Below are positions 34,901 through 44,960 of a stretch of DNA of 64,000 nucleotides, piece after piece. Within the stretch, counting starts at the first letter, position 1; each line of letters starts with the position of its first letter. The stretch comes from Apricaphanius iberus. Its lineage: Eukaryota > Chordata > Actinopteri > Cyprinodontiformes > Aphaniidae. Position numbers and translations under genes: made by a program. The stretch lies in the NCBI GenBank assembly GCA_028564705.1, contig JAPXFQ010002423.1, positions 186,001 to 250,000 of the forward strand. The letters are read 5' to 3'. The notes under the pieces were generated by a model. It was not told where the DNA came from. It saw only the letters and a list, made by a program, of their open reading frames with translations, and searched no databases.

Positions 34901-36394
34901 CTTTGTCAGGCAGTGGAAAATTGCCGCAGCTCACTACACAACTAGGCTAGCCTTAATTATTTCAAATCAGCTGACTGCTGCAACACCCCTCAAAGCAGTT
35001 TTACAGGCTGGAAAAATTCACATAATCTGTTGTTACTATTATCTGTGTGTCATTAACTGGAAGATCAAGCATGAGAGCATCAAGCTTTTAATATGTCATT
35101 TGTTACATCTTTTAGATAAAGACCAAATCACCCTTTTGGTTTTCATATTCCAGGAGGCCAGTACAATAAATTGTTTATGAGTCTGCATTGTTTTATCTTT
35201 TCCTATTTTCAGACAATGACAACAAAATGTTTACTCCTTGGTTTTTCATTTCCTGTCTGGTTTCAGTCACACTTGGCTAAAAGTTAAACATCCCATTCTG
35301 TTTGGTTCTTGTTATGGTCTGAGAAATAATACAACAGGCTTTTGAGGATATTTTCACAGAAACACAGAATCGTTTTATATTGTGTTCTGAAATGTTGAAA
35401 AGACAGCTATTTCAGTGGATAATAAAAATGTGTTTCTTCTTCCAGATGTACCATAAACTGTTGGAAAAGAAGACTGTGCTTCAAAGGGTGGGTGTAATTA
35501 TTGATGGAAATGCTTACATTCATTGTAGGTGTGTGTGAATAGTCAGCCCAGGCTGCTGTGCGCGTCTTTCTGTCTCCAGAAGGATTTAATCTGGTCCCTC
35601 ATGCCTTGTGCTCAAAGGCAGTGACTGACAACTGGCAGAGGGTGAGAGGTATGCGTGACTCTGCCCTCCTTTTGCTGTTTGTTTGTGAATGCATGTGTAT
35701 GAGCATGTGGGGTTTCTAAATGGTACTTATATGTCTGTGCATGTGTTCAGTTTGCATGGGCTTTAATCCGTATGTGATGTTTGAAAGCTGGATTGCATTT
35801 TTACGTGCATGATGGATGTTAGACATCCACCATTGGTGTGTATGTTCAGTTATTTCCCGCTTGAGTGCAAGAACCTCTCTGTCACTGTTTAAGAACTTTG
35901 GAGATTCCAGTAAAGTCGCTTATTCAGTGGTACACTTTATCAAGTCATCATTTTTATTGATAAAAAAAACCCTCATGGCATGAAATCTAAAATATTAAAA
36001 AGCATATAATTTATTTGTCATACTTTTCCAAACAAAGCATTATCTAGCTGTTCTTTTTCCAAGCTATTTTTTTGGGTCCCAGATATGACATTGAATGCTA
36101 TAAACTAAACACATTGAATCTGGAGTTAAACCTATATATTAACATATATTATTCATAAAGGAACATTCCCTATTTTGCTTACAATGTGAAAAATTGAGAA
36201 ATGGAAAAAAAATAAAATGACCCTGTAAAAATGTTGGCTGAAGCTTATAAGATGTGTCATTATTTACAGTGAAATAAGTCCCATACCAATTTGGGCCGAT
36301 AAGTCCCTTAGACAGGAAGAGTCCATAACTCCAAAACAGAATCAAACATATCAGTATTTTAAACTCTGTCTGCATTCAGAGACAAAAATCATGA
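31991..36394. other. Non-coding stretch with one unclassified repeat
   Basis: About 32560-32790 resembles a common fish repeat (CTGTCAGCAAGCTTCTTTAA, GGACAGATTTCGATGACATT, TTCAGG). The rest shows no gene. A short AAAT repeat lies at about 34823-34840. Confidence 0.45.
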
Positions 36395-36885
36395 TTTTGT
36401 CTGATGAAATGAAAAAGTTTGAACTTAATCGTTATTACATCTGAAGAATAAAGACTGAGGAGTGCAATCTTGAGAACAGCGTCTCAACTGTGAAGTACGG
36501 AGGTGGCAGCATTGTGTTGTGAGGGTGTTTGGCTACAAGAGGAAATTTTGCTGTTCATAGAACAGATCGCATCATAACAAAGAAATATTGAATATTAAAG
36601 CAGCATCTGAGAACACCAGTCAGCACAAATTGGCTTTCAAAATAGACAATGACTACCAAAATAATCCAGAAAAACGTTGAAAGGCAAAAAAAGTCAATAT
36701 TTCGTATTTGCAATCAAAAAGTCCTAACCTCAGTCCCATTAAACATTCGAGGACAGACCAAAAAATGTCTGTGTGACAAGGCGACTCATAAACATGTCCC
36801 AGTTACATTAGTTCTGTCAGAAGGAAAGGGTCAAAATTCAGGTATTCAAATAATCATATTGTTAAAAAGGTTATTCTATTGAATA
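36395..36885 (+). pseudogene. Tc1-like transposase relic, C-terminal two-thirds
   Basis: Several frames carry, in order, a degraded first-Asp block (TCTGATGAAATG), VKYGGGSIVL (about 36495), AVHRTDRII (about 36551), ILKQHLRTPVS (about 36595), the second-Asp block FKIDNDYQN (about 36640) and SPNLSPIKH (about 36730), the place of the catalytic Glu, now Lys. Multiple stops and frameshifts are present. N-terminus and inverted repeats are absent. It is a DD34E-type Tc1 lineage, different from the intact element at 1307. Confidence 0.8.
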
Positions 36886-37439
36886 GAAAAAAACAAATTG
36901 AAAATTTAAATGAAAAAAACTAATTTGAAGAAACTTTAAAAACACGTTTTTTTCTTAAAAATGTTCTGTCATTCTCTTGTATTTAATATACCCTTACTGA
37001 TCTCGTGATGGGGGGAATATGTAGAACAAACTTTTTTGTTTTTCTGCCATTACAGCTGTTTAGTAAGAAAGTGGTAGAGTAGATGTTTATTTATAAAGCT
37101 TTTTTTAGAGACACAAAAGTCACACAAAATGTCAAACAATGAAATCCCAGCAAATGTAGTAGATAAGTAAAAGTAGCATTAAGTGCAGAAAGCACATTTT
37201 AAAACAAACATAAGAATCACAAAACAATTGTGACATAAAAGCCTGGGGAAATAAAACAGTTTTCAGTTTTAAAAAAATATTCTTGACAGAGAGGTCCGTC
37301 ATTTTCTTGGAAACCTGTTACAATCGTTATTAGAGGATAAAAAGGTGTGATGGGCTGGAGCTGATACAATGTGGTTTATCATATCAAATAAAATATTTTA
37401 ATCAAATCTTTTACAATTCTTTAAAATGCAGTTACATAT
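36886..37439. other. AT-rich non-coding stretch
   Basis: Nothing recognisable is present on either strand. Confidence 0.45.
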
Positions 37440-38014
37440 TTTTCTGAGCCATCTTGAAAAAGACCTTAAGTATAGATTTATGCAGGCATCAGTGGAATGC
37501 ATACAGATAATATTGGCTAAATGAAGCCTTGTCAATACCTGCCAATATATCATGTTTAGCTGATTAATAATAATAGTATTACAGATATTACATCCGTTGC
37601 TATGCATTTCATGCTAGGAATGAACCTAATTCTCTTTATTTTTTGTGCAGAACTGTATTGCTTTTCACATATTTGAAATAAATATTGTTTTCCACTATAA
37701 ATAAAACATTGTCAGGGAAGGACTGCACAGGTGAATATAAGTGGCTGAGAAAACTATCTATAGTGCGACTTTGAGGTTAATTTTCACTGTAATTTCACTG
37801 CTATTCATTCTAATTATATTTCAGAATTTTGCTTTCTACATTTTTATGTATCCTTAATGACACAATAATAAAGACCAGATTCAGGGAGGAGACATAAGAC
37901 TAGAGGCCAGCAGCAGGGAAGTTGGCACAGGGTCTTTACAGCTAAGGAGAGATAACTACTTGTGGAGAAAAGAGATTGATTGCTGGGAAAAACCAGGTAT
38001 CAGGACAGGGTTTT
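37440..38014. repeat. Unclassified repeat, copy 1 (ends CCAGGTATCAGGACAGGG)
   Basis: Blocks TTGGCTAAATGA, ATACCTGCCAATATAT, TTAATAATAATAGTATTAC and the terminal CCAGGTATCAGGACAGGGTT (37993-38012) are paralleled in the same order at 42050-42326. Copy 1 is longer in the middle. I cannot assign it to a known class. Confidence 0.6.
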
Positions 38015-38034
38015 CACATGTAGACCCTTTCCAA

Positions 38035-38368
38035 AAAATTTTAATATCATGAAAAAGTTTATGAATTTCCATGATTGAATTCAAAACATTAAACTTTCAT
38101 AGATTATAAATACAGGGAGCAGAACTTAAACAATTTCAAGTCTTTATTATTTATATATTATTTATTTAATTGTACATAATTTGCACTACCATCTCATAAA
38201 ACCGACAAAGAAGGAATTCAAAAAATGTCACTACTGTGAAGAAATCAGCTCAAAATTTACAGGGCATGAATGTTTCAAACTGAATGTCAAGCACTGCTCA
38301 TCTATTAAACTCAACGCACCTGCACAGGTGTCATTAAATTTGTTTCAATTGTCTCCGTTAGGTTCAAT
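38035..38368 (+). mobile_element. Tc1-like transposon 5' non-coding end, decayed
   Basis: TTTTAATATCATGAAAAAGTT, with later AAACTTTCATAGATTATAAA and AATTTCAAGTCTTTATT, resembles the terminal region of a widespread fish Tc1 element. It directly precedes the coding relic of that element type. Confidence 0.55.
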
Positions 38369-38680
38369 ACGGGGAGGACTGCAGACTTGACAACTGGCCA
38401 GAAAACCATCACTGATACCCTTCATAGGATGGGTAAGCCACAAAAGTTCATAGCTAAGGAGGCCGGCTGTTCACAGAGTGCTGTGTCCAAGCATATCAAT
38501 GGAAAGTCTAATGGAAGGGCAAAATGTGGCAGGAGAAGAAGCACCAGCAAAGGAGATGACTTTGAGCGTAAGCGGATTATCAAACAGAGAAGATTCAAGA
38601 ATCTGGCAGAGATCCAGAAAGAGTGGAAAGAGGCGGGAGCTACTGACATCTCAAAAAACTTGTACATTTATTACAAATCA
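38369..38680 (+). pseudogene. Tc1-like transposase relic, N-terminal DNA-binding part
   Basis: A single frame shows ADLTTGQKTITDTLH, FIAKEAGCSQSAVSKHI (a helix-turn-helix), GRAKCGRRRSTSK (the GRPR-hook equivalent) and NLAEIQKEWKEAGA, after which similarity stops. The expected start codon reads ACG at 38369-38371. Only about 90 residues survive of an enzyme of about 340, so it is dead by 3' truncation and start loss. The lineage differs from the intact copy at 1469-2512. Confidence 0.82.
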
Positions 38681-38699
38681 ATTCACCAGTACTTTTGAT

Positions 38700-39429
38700 T
38701 AGCCCTGTGAAATATTTTTTTCAATGAAGTCATATTTTGAGTTTGTACAATTATGATTTTTGGGAGGGGACTTCATAGACAGGGGGAATTGTCCCCCTGT
38801 CCTCCCAGGGATCTCCACCTATGCCGAATATCTTGTATTGTCTCTTGGTAACCTAAAATGGTTGCACTTTATGTGATGTTCTTTAAGAAACGTCTAAACA
38901 CCAAACTGGTCTATACTTTTTGACCCACTACATAACTGTAATTTAATTTTTAAAAACAGGTCTTTCATAGTTTTTTGGCTTCTTTTTTTTAAGGCAAGTT
39001 TATTTTAGTTAAATCCATTGTTGTCACTGGCTTCCATTTATCAGTGTAAACACCCATGCCATTAAAGTCCTCGTTACAGATGTCAAAGCCTCTCCTGGAT
39101 ACTGTAATATAGATTGACATTTTCTTTTAAGTACCAGTGTTCATTTTAATTGTGTACAGCTGTGTTTTCTGTTTTCTAAAATGAATTATTATGCATTGAG
39201 GCTGTGAACGGTTTCACTGAATGAACTGCGGTGTTAAATGTCAATCTGTAGGATGACTACTGTTACACTGCTAAGCCTTGTCATTGTTACAGTTGCTACT
39301 GTTGGGTGGAAGACACACACCCACACAGCTGCGAACTTGGTCTGTGCATGTTTGCAGCCATGTGTCAGCAAAAGCATCTGAGCAGAAATCTGCCCTTACC
39401 TTATGCCTGTGTTCAAATCAGCGAGTCCT
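38700..39429. other. Non-coding stretch
   Basis: No gene or recognised repeat. Confidence 0.45.
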
Positions 39430-39495
39430 CAGGCATCTGTGTACTTTCTGTCCATAGAGAAAGCTCTCTAAGGACAGAAAGTACACAGATGCCTG
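39430..39495. repeat. 66-bp near-perfect foldback hairpin
   Basis: The arms 39430-39453 and 39472-39495 are perfect 24-bp inverted copies (outer part CAGGCATCTGTGTAC, inner part TTTCTGTCC). After one A/A mismatch the stem continues for 6 bp (TAGAGA with TCTCTA) around a 4-base AAGC loop. It is not flanked by target duplications, so a tiny transposon is unlikely. It may be a template-switch product or a precursor-like RNA hairpin. No known miRNA seed is recognised. Confidence 0.9.
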
Positions 39496-39908
39496 TACAC
39501 TAAAGCATGTGTATGTGTCTTGGCAGATGATCAGATTATGTGCCGACCACAACAGGTCCCCTAGTTTGATGCCAAGTCACACAGTGCCCCCTAATTCTCC
39601 ATAATCCACTCTGTCTCTAGCAGGTGAACATTGTGTCTCTATCTCCTCGGTCTATTTGGCAATATCTACAAACTGTGGATAATCTCTCATTGCTTGGGGA
39701 ACTCATTTTCACATCGGGTCATCATTTCTCACAGTGTCTATTATAGGCCAGGCCCATCATTGTCCCCCCTACAGTCTTATCGTCTCCTTTGGTTTTCACA
39801 AGAGGGTACTAAGGCTATTAAATATCCAAACAAACACACTCTGGAAGGACAATCTTTAAGTCTGTCAGCTGTTAACCATTACTGGTGCTGGTTACCATTT
39901 TATTTGGT

Positions 39909-39940
39909 GTTATCCATCTAAAGAAGTTTAGATGGATAAC
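39909..39940. repeat. Perfect 14-bp foldback hairpin
   Basis: GTTATCCATCTAAA at 39909-39922 is followed after a GAAG loop by its exact inverse complement at 39927-39940. Confidence 0.88.
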
Positions 39941-40474
39941 TTTAGATTAGCAGCTTGATACCCCATTAGAGGTGCTCTCGTTGTCTAAATGATTCATATT
40001 ATGTGAGAAGGCTATGGGATCAATAACATTACATTTCTCATCACAGTGACTATGAAGGCACAGCAGGTAAGGTAAAAAGAAAAAGAAAAATAGGTTTATG
40101 AATACACACCAAGTTTAATATTTTTTTATGTAATTAAAAAAGCAAAACCCAAAACTTCCTTTCAGTATTACAGCACCTGTCATACTCATATTTTATAACA
40201 GTGGCTTCCAAACTTTTGAACCATAAGGAAACAATGTAGATTACCTGTGACCCCACCCATATCAGTTAAGCATGTAAATATTTGCTGTAACTAAACTAAA
40301 TAGGTCTATGATTAAAGACTATACTTCATTTCTTGATGTTTAAAAATATTTTTGTCATCATTTATGCAATACAGTTACCTTATTTTGCCCTTCATTTATA
40401 TGCCACTTTTTCATTCAGAGGAACACAAAGTGCTTTACATTACATTGAGTCCTTCTCTCTTTGATGGTGGCAAG

Positions 40475-40513
40475 CTACATTTTAGCCACAGCTTCCCTGT
40501 GGCTAAAATGTAG
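40475..40513. repeat. Perfect 17-bp foldback hairpin inside SINE-like copy
   Basis: CTACATTTTAGCCACAG (40475-40491), a CTTCC loop, then its exact inverse complement (40497-40513). Other copies of this family have only the first arm. Confidence 0.9.
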
Positions 40514-40542
40514 GAGAAAAAAGGCTACTATACGCAGGCAGA

Positions 40543-40572
40543 GTGGGTGAAGTGTCTTGCCACTTCACCCAC
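40543..40572. repeat. Perfect 12-bp foldback hairpin inside SINE-like copy
   Basis: GTGGGTGAAGTG (40543-40554), a 6-base loop TCTTGC, then CACTTCACCCAC (40561-40572). Confidence 0.88.
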
Positions 40573-40645
40573 AACAACCAGAATTAACAGAGGGTCGAAA
40601 TGGTACCTCACTTGATACAAGACGAACTCCTTATACTTTACACTC

Positions 40646-42049
40646 TTTCAGGTACAAATATTCTGGAGAACATTTAATGTAGGGAATTCCTTTATATAAT
40701 TTCTTCAAAAATATTATTTCAATCCCTCAAAAACACATTTTCAAATATATTTTTACAATAAGCTTTGTAATATCTTCATCATATGAATCAAAGCTTTTGT
40801 ACTTTAAAGTATGAAGTACATGTATAATGTGCCACCTCCAACATGACAAAAATAAATAAAAGAAACACTTTATAATGAATTTACAAATTAAAAAGCCAAT
40901 GCATTTAGAATGTAAACTATGTTAAGAATGTTGGAAATGATCTGAAATCATTTAGGTATTTACATTCTTTACACAATGAATGTAACTAAAATAGGAATAA
41001 TACAATTAATTTAGTTTATTAATTAAGATTTACAAAGGAAAGCCAAATGTAATGCATACACTTCCAAATAAGTAATATGCAATACTTTTGGTGAATGTCA
41101 CAAAAAGAAACTTGTGATAAATAAAGAAACTATTAACCGTGATCATTTATTTCTCTTTTAAATCAATTGCAAACATAAATGATGTGCAGTAAACTAATTA
41201 ACCATCTTATCATGACTTTTCCTAGTAAACTTTTTTTTAAATCTGCAAACAAGAAGTACCATTCAAACTATTACAAGAATAGAGAGCCTTAATGCATTGT
41301 GATTAAATAATAAAAATTACATTTAGTGCAGTCCAAGCTTTTCTTTCTGACAGTAATATTCAAAATATGTATACTGCAATAACGATATATTTTCCATATA
41401 CTGTAAAATACAAACCAGGCAAACAGACAACTTTTCTGACCGAAGTGTGCATTAAGCAGTTTAAAAATGGTGGCTCATCAGTATCCCTGGTCTGTCTCTG
41501 CAGCTTCTCATGTATGGTGATTGTCCTGCTGTGGTCCCTATAAAAATTAACCAATATTATCAAATATGTCTTCACCTTATCTGAAGTAATTTTATACTTT
41601 GGAACACGTCAGCCTTTCAGCCAGCTCAACTGAGAGGAATCGAATATTTGTCAAGCTTTGTAAGAATTTTCAGAAAATTAAAGAATAAATAAAACATCTA
41701 AGAATTGTGCTTCAACTAAATATAAATAAATAAATAATCTCCTAATTGACTACCTCCCAGTGGTCAGTTAGCAACAAACAAATTACACCTCAGACCAAGC
41801 ATGTAACAGACACATGGGATGTGTCCCCCACACTTTTTGTGTTGGTGCTCTCTGTCCCTGCTATTTTTTCAGCTGTTACTACAGTTTAATGTGCTGTAAC
41901 ACGCTTTTTTCAAACTGCCTTTTAACTTTCCTTGAGTGCACACATGCTAATGCAGGCATCGGTGATCACAGATAGGAGCTGAAAAGCAGCTTGTTCAGTA
42001 AAACAACTAGAGACAGCCAAAGGAAACAAGCTTTGCATAGATTTTTCCA
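40646..42049. other. AT-rich non-coding stretch
   Basis: Nothing recognisable is present. Confidence 0.45.
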
Positions 42050-42326
42050 AACAACCTGTACGTTGATTTATGCTGTTTCAGTCAAGTAATACTAGCTAAA
42101 TGATAGCAAGTTAATACATGCCAGTATATAGTTTTAAGCACGTTAACAATAATAATGTTACTTATGTCACATTCCTTGCTAGAAAGTTCATGCTTGTAAT
42201 AAACCCAGTCCAGAGGTCAGCAGCATAGACAATGATACAGTCTTCACAGGTAAGTATGGATTAGAATTTGCTGAAAGAAAAAAATCAATTCCTGGGAGAT
42301 ACCAGGTATCAGGACAGGGTTTTTTT
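42050..42326. repeat. Unclassified repeat, copy 2 (ends CCAGGTATCAGGACAGGG)
   Basis: Shares block order with 37440-38014: TAGCTAAATGATAGC, ATACATGCCAGTATATAG, AACAATAATAATGTTAC, ATTCCTTGCTAG and the identical terminus CCAGGTATCAGGACAGGGTT. It is shorter than copy 1 in the middle. Same orientation. Confidence 0.6.
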
Positions 42327-42654
42327 GATATTTCAGAATTAGACATTCTCTTTTAAAAATATTGTTGTTGTTTTCTTTTGGGTTGTTTTGTGTGTTTATT
42401 TTTAAGGTAACCCAGGTCGTTGTAGGCCCCCAGTAAATCAGTTTGGTAGCTTGTATATATTTTTATTTTTATTATTGTGTGATATTTATTGTGATTTTCC
42501 CAAGCCAGTGCATGAACTTGAATTTTCTTTCTTAACCTGAAGCATTTAATCCTTCCAGATTTACTCCAACGGTCAATTGAGACTGCCATTTGAGCTTAGT
42601 TATTTATTCATTTAAACAACTTTAATATTCTTGATAACTAAGCCACTTATCAAT

Positions 42655-43225
42655 TAAAATCAAACTTTATTTATAAAGCGGTTGGCATACAAAATGCAAC
42701 CCAAAGTGCTTTATATATTTTAAATGATCCCACATAAACCACATCGACATCCGCCCCCGACATAATTAAGAGCATTACATCACAGTCATGAGCCCCAAAG
42801 TTTTATGTACAGATGAGCTAGGTTAGGAAAGACCATCAAGGAGCCATCTGCACCAGCAGCAGCAGATCAACGGCAGCAGCCAAAGGCACCACCAACACAG
42901 GGTACCCAGAGGAGGCAAGGCAGAAAGCCCCACCAAGGCACTACCTAGAGAGCCACTGCTGACCACCGCTCCTGAGGCAGAGGGCTCATATAGAGGAAAT
43001 ACTGGAGGGAAGATTAAAATAACAGGTTAAGATATGAAAATAAACAGCGGATTAATATATTAAGATTATATAGTAAAACACTGATAACATGTATGACGTA
43101 AAACTTGCAGAGCAATTAAACAGACAGTGATACATTATAAGCATATAAAAGCTAGGCTAAAAGGTGAGTCTTGATTTTGTTCTTTAAAAACATAAACGTT
43201 CTCTGCGTCTCTAAAGTAAGGCCAC
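42655..43225 (-). repeat. L2-like LINE 3' end with long 3' UTR, minus strand
   Basis: The far left reads, on the - strand, GCACTTTGGGTTGC and CTTTATAAATAAAGTTTGA, the terminal AATAAA type end of L2-group LINEs. The right end (about 43160-43225), read on the - strand, gives ENVYVFKEQ and a terminal block parallel to the C-terminus of the copy at 3018-3780. Between lies a GC-richer 3' UTR with AGCAGCAGC tracts. No functional ORF remains. Confidence 0.7.
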
Positions 43226-43284
43226 TGTAGAAAGGTGTGCTTGAATGAGAGTGGATGATAAATCACTTAGTGGATGTCATAAAA

Positions 43285-43505
43285 ACATGTCCCCCTCACT
43301 TCTGAGATGATGGTTACATCCCTGCCCTGGCCAGAACAACAACCCATCCCGTGCCAATGAAATTACACACAGGACAGACAACCATGTAAGCACACATTCA
43401 CACCAAAGGGTACTTCAGAGTTACCAATTCACCCAAAATCCTTATTTTTTGACAGCAAGACTCCCACTGTATGGCAGCAGTACTAACCACTATCCATCAT
43501 GCAGC
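43285..43505 (-). repeat. Diverged tRNA-derived SINE-like element (family of 15597-15956)
   Basis: CAACCCATCCCGTGCCAATG, GGACAGACAACCATG, CACATTCACACC, GAGTTACCAATTCACCC and AGCAGTACTAACCACTATCC keep the family order. The B-box region is poorly preserved. Confidence 0.5.
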
Positions 43506-43625
43506 AACCATCGTTCTCAAAAGCTAACATTTGGGAGTTGCACTTTGGAAAAAGCAGCCAGAACTCCACAAAGAGGTTGTAAATTTAGTTTCAATATGGC
43601 TGCCTCACCAATAAGTAGCGATGAC

Positions 43626-43909
43626 AGTTTAACTAAATAAACATCTATTTTTTTTTTTTTTTTTTTTACTTATCCTTATTTACTTTATTTTATTTTATTT
43701 TTTTTTTCCCTTTAGTTCGAGGTTCATACTGTATTGTTGCTTTCTTTATACCAAACTGCAAAATAACTTCAAAACTCAAAAGCATGGTCTTTGGAGCTTT
43801 TCTGTAATTTGTCATTTTGTTTACATATTGTGAAATGTTGTCGTTGTAACTTTTACATGTTCAATAAAAAAAAAATAAAATAAAATAAAAAAAGTTTAAC
43901 TAAATAAAC
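43626..43909 (+). mobile_element. L1-like retro-insertion (250 bp) with 17-bp target duplication and poly(A)
   Basis: The 17-bp AGTTTAACTAAATAAAC is perfectly repeated at 43626-43642 and 43893-43909. Between them a 250-bp insert ends TTCAATAAA followed by an A-rich tail, the hallmark of target-primed reverse transcription of a polyadenylated RNA. The insert has no ORF. Its sequence resembles an L1-type 3' UTR, but a processed-transcript 3' end is equally possible. Oddly, a 21-base T run lies close to its 5' end. Confidence 0.78.
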
Positions 43910-44439
43910 TCCTTATTTGTACGCCTCTGAGCTTTAATCTCATTAAATTAGTCACACACAGTGCTGTATCTGAAAAAAGAGAACAGTTTACAAGAGGGAA
44001 TGTCATTGTGTGTGACTGTTGATCATGTTTTATTTTTGATATATTTGCTCATCCGTGTTATTCCAAAGGATTTTAGTATGACTATTCTATTATAAAGGGA
44101 CGTAATAGCCTGGTCAAATTTTATTTGTATGTCATGTATGCATTATTTTCACTGGCTGCCAAAAGATATGTCGCATTACCTCAGATTGTTTATCTTATCT
44201 AAACCTATTCCACATGTTTCATAGAAGTACCTAATACAAAAATCACAAAGGCACCAAGACTGCTATGTACAAACCTGAACTCAAAACAAATCTACTACAC
44301 ACTTTGAAGACATTGAGAAGCATTTGTCAGTCATTCAGTAGGTTTTTATCAGGCATCAATCAACAGCCCTGCTGACCAGCCATCAAAGTGTGCATCTAAA
44401 GTGCATACTGCCCTCCCCTGCTGCACTTCAGCCTGAACT
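43910..44439. other. Non-coding stretch
   Basis: No gene or recognised repeat. Confidence 0.45.
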
Positions 44440-44960
44440 CCTAACCCCAACCATAATACACTTGGCCTCCATCCAGCCTTGATTCAGCCGTACTTCTCGG
44501 CTTTTACCTTTTTCTCTCTATTCACAACAGCAGCATTTATAGACTCAAAGATCCATCACTCAGGATGCTTTATAGTCCCTCCCCTCAGCCTTCTTTGGGC
44601 TCTTTTCCAACTATTTCTGGTATTTAGGCTGAGTGACAGTGTTTAATAAAGTGTTCAGGAATATAACGGCATTATTAAAATCGGCAGAGGGGGGAGCAAG
44701 GGCACTAAAAGGCCAGGTTTCAGGTCAGGCAGGTGAGCAAGTATAAGTTCCTGAGAGCAACTCATTCTTCAGAGCAAACGGGTAATACTGGTAGGAGTGA
44801 ATGCTGACCTGGCTGTGTGGATGTGTAAATAAAAAAGCACACAGGAAGGTGTAATTGCTTGTTCAATCATTAGCCAACAATTATCTTTACAAATACCGCT
44901 CCCTGCGTGCTCTGTCAAGTTTGACATTGATGGTGCATAGAGTAATGAGAACACTCCAAC
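44440..44960. promoter_or_regulatory. Candidate conserved non-coding element
   Basis: A 500-bp block of balanced, non-repetitive sequence lacks long frames. It contains CACTTTATTAAAC-like and ATTAAAATCGGC words, GATAA/TTATC cores and a TTTGACA/TGTCAA pair near 44920. It stands out from the AT-rich surroundings. Only a cross-species comparison could confirm it. Confidence 0.27.

Larger units (their letters stand above)
40388..40645 (-). repeat. Second SINE-like family, long copy rearranged by two foldbacks
   Basis: Recognisable order: ATTTATATGCCACTTTTTC, ACAAAGTGCTTTACAT, GATGGTGGCAAGCTACATTTT, AGTGTCTTGCC, then a tRNA-like head region (GGTCGAAATGGTACC, CAAGACGAACTCC) read on the - strand. 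Two internal hairpins (40475-40513 and 40543-40572) replace expected family sequence. Confidence 0.6.
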
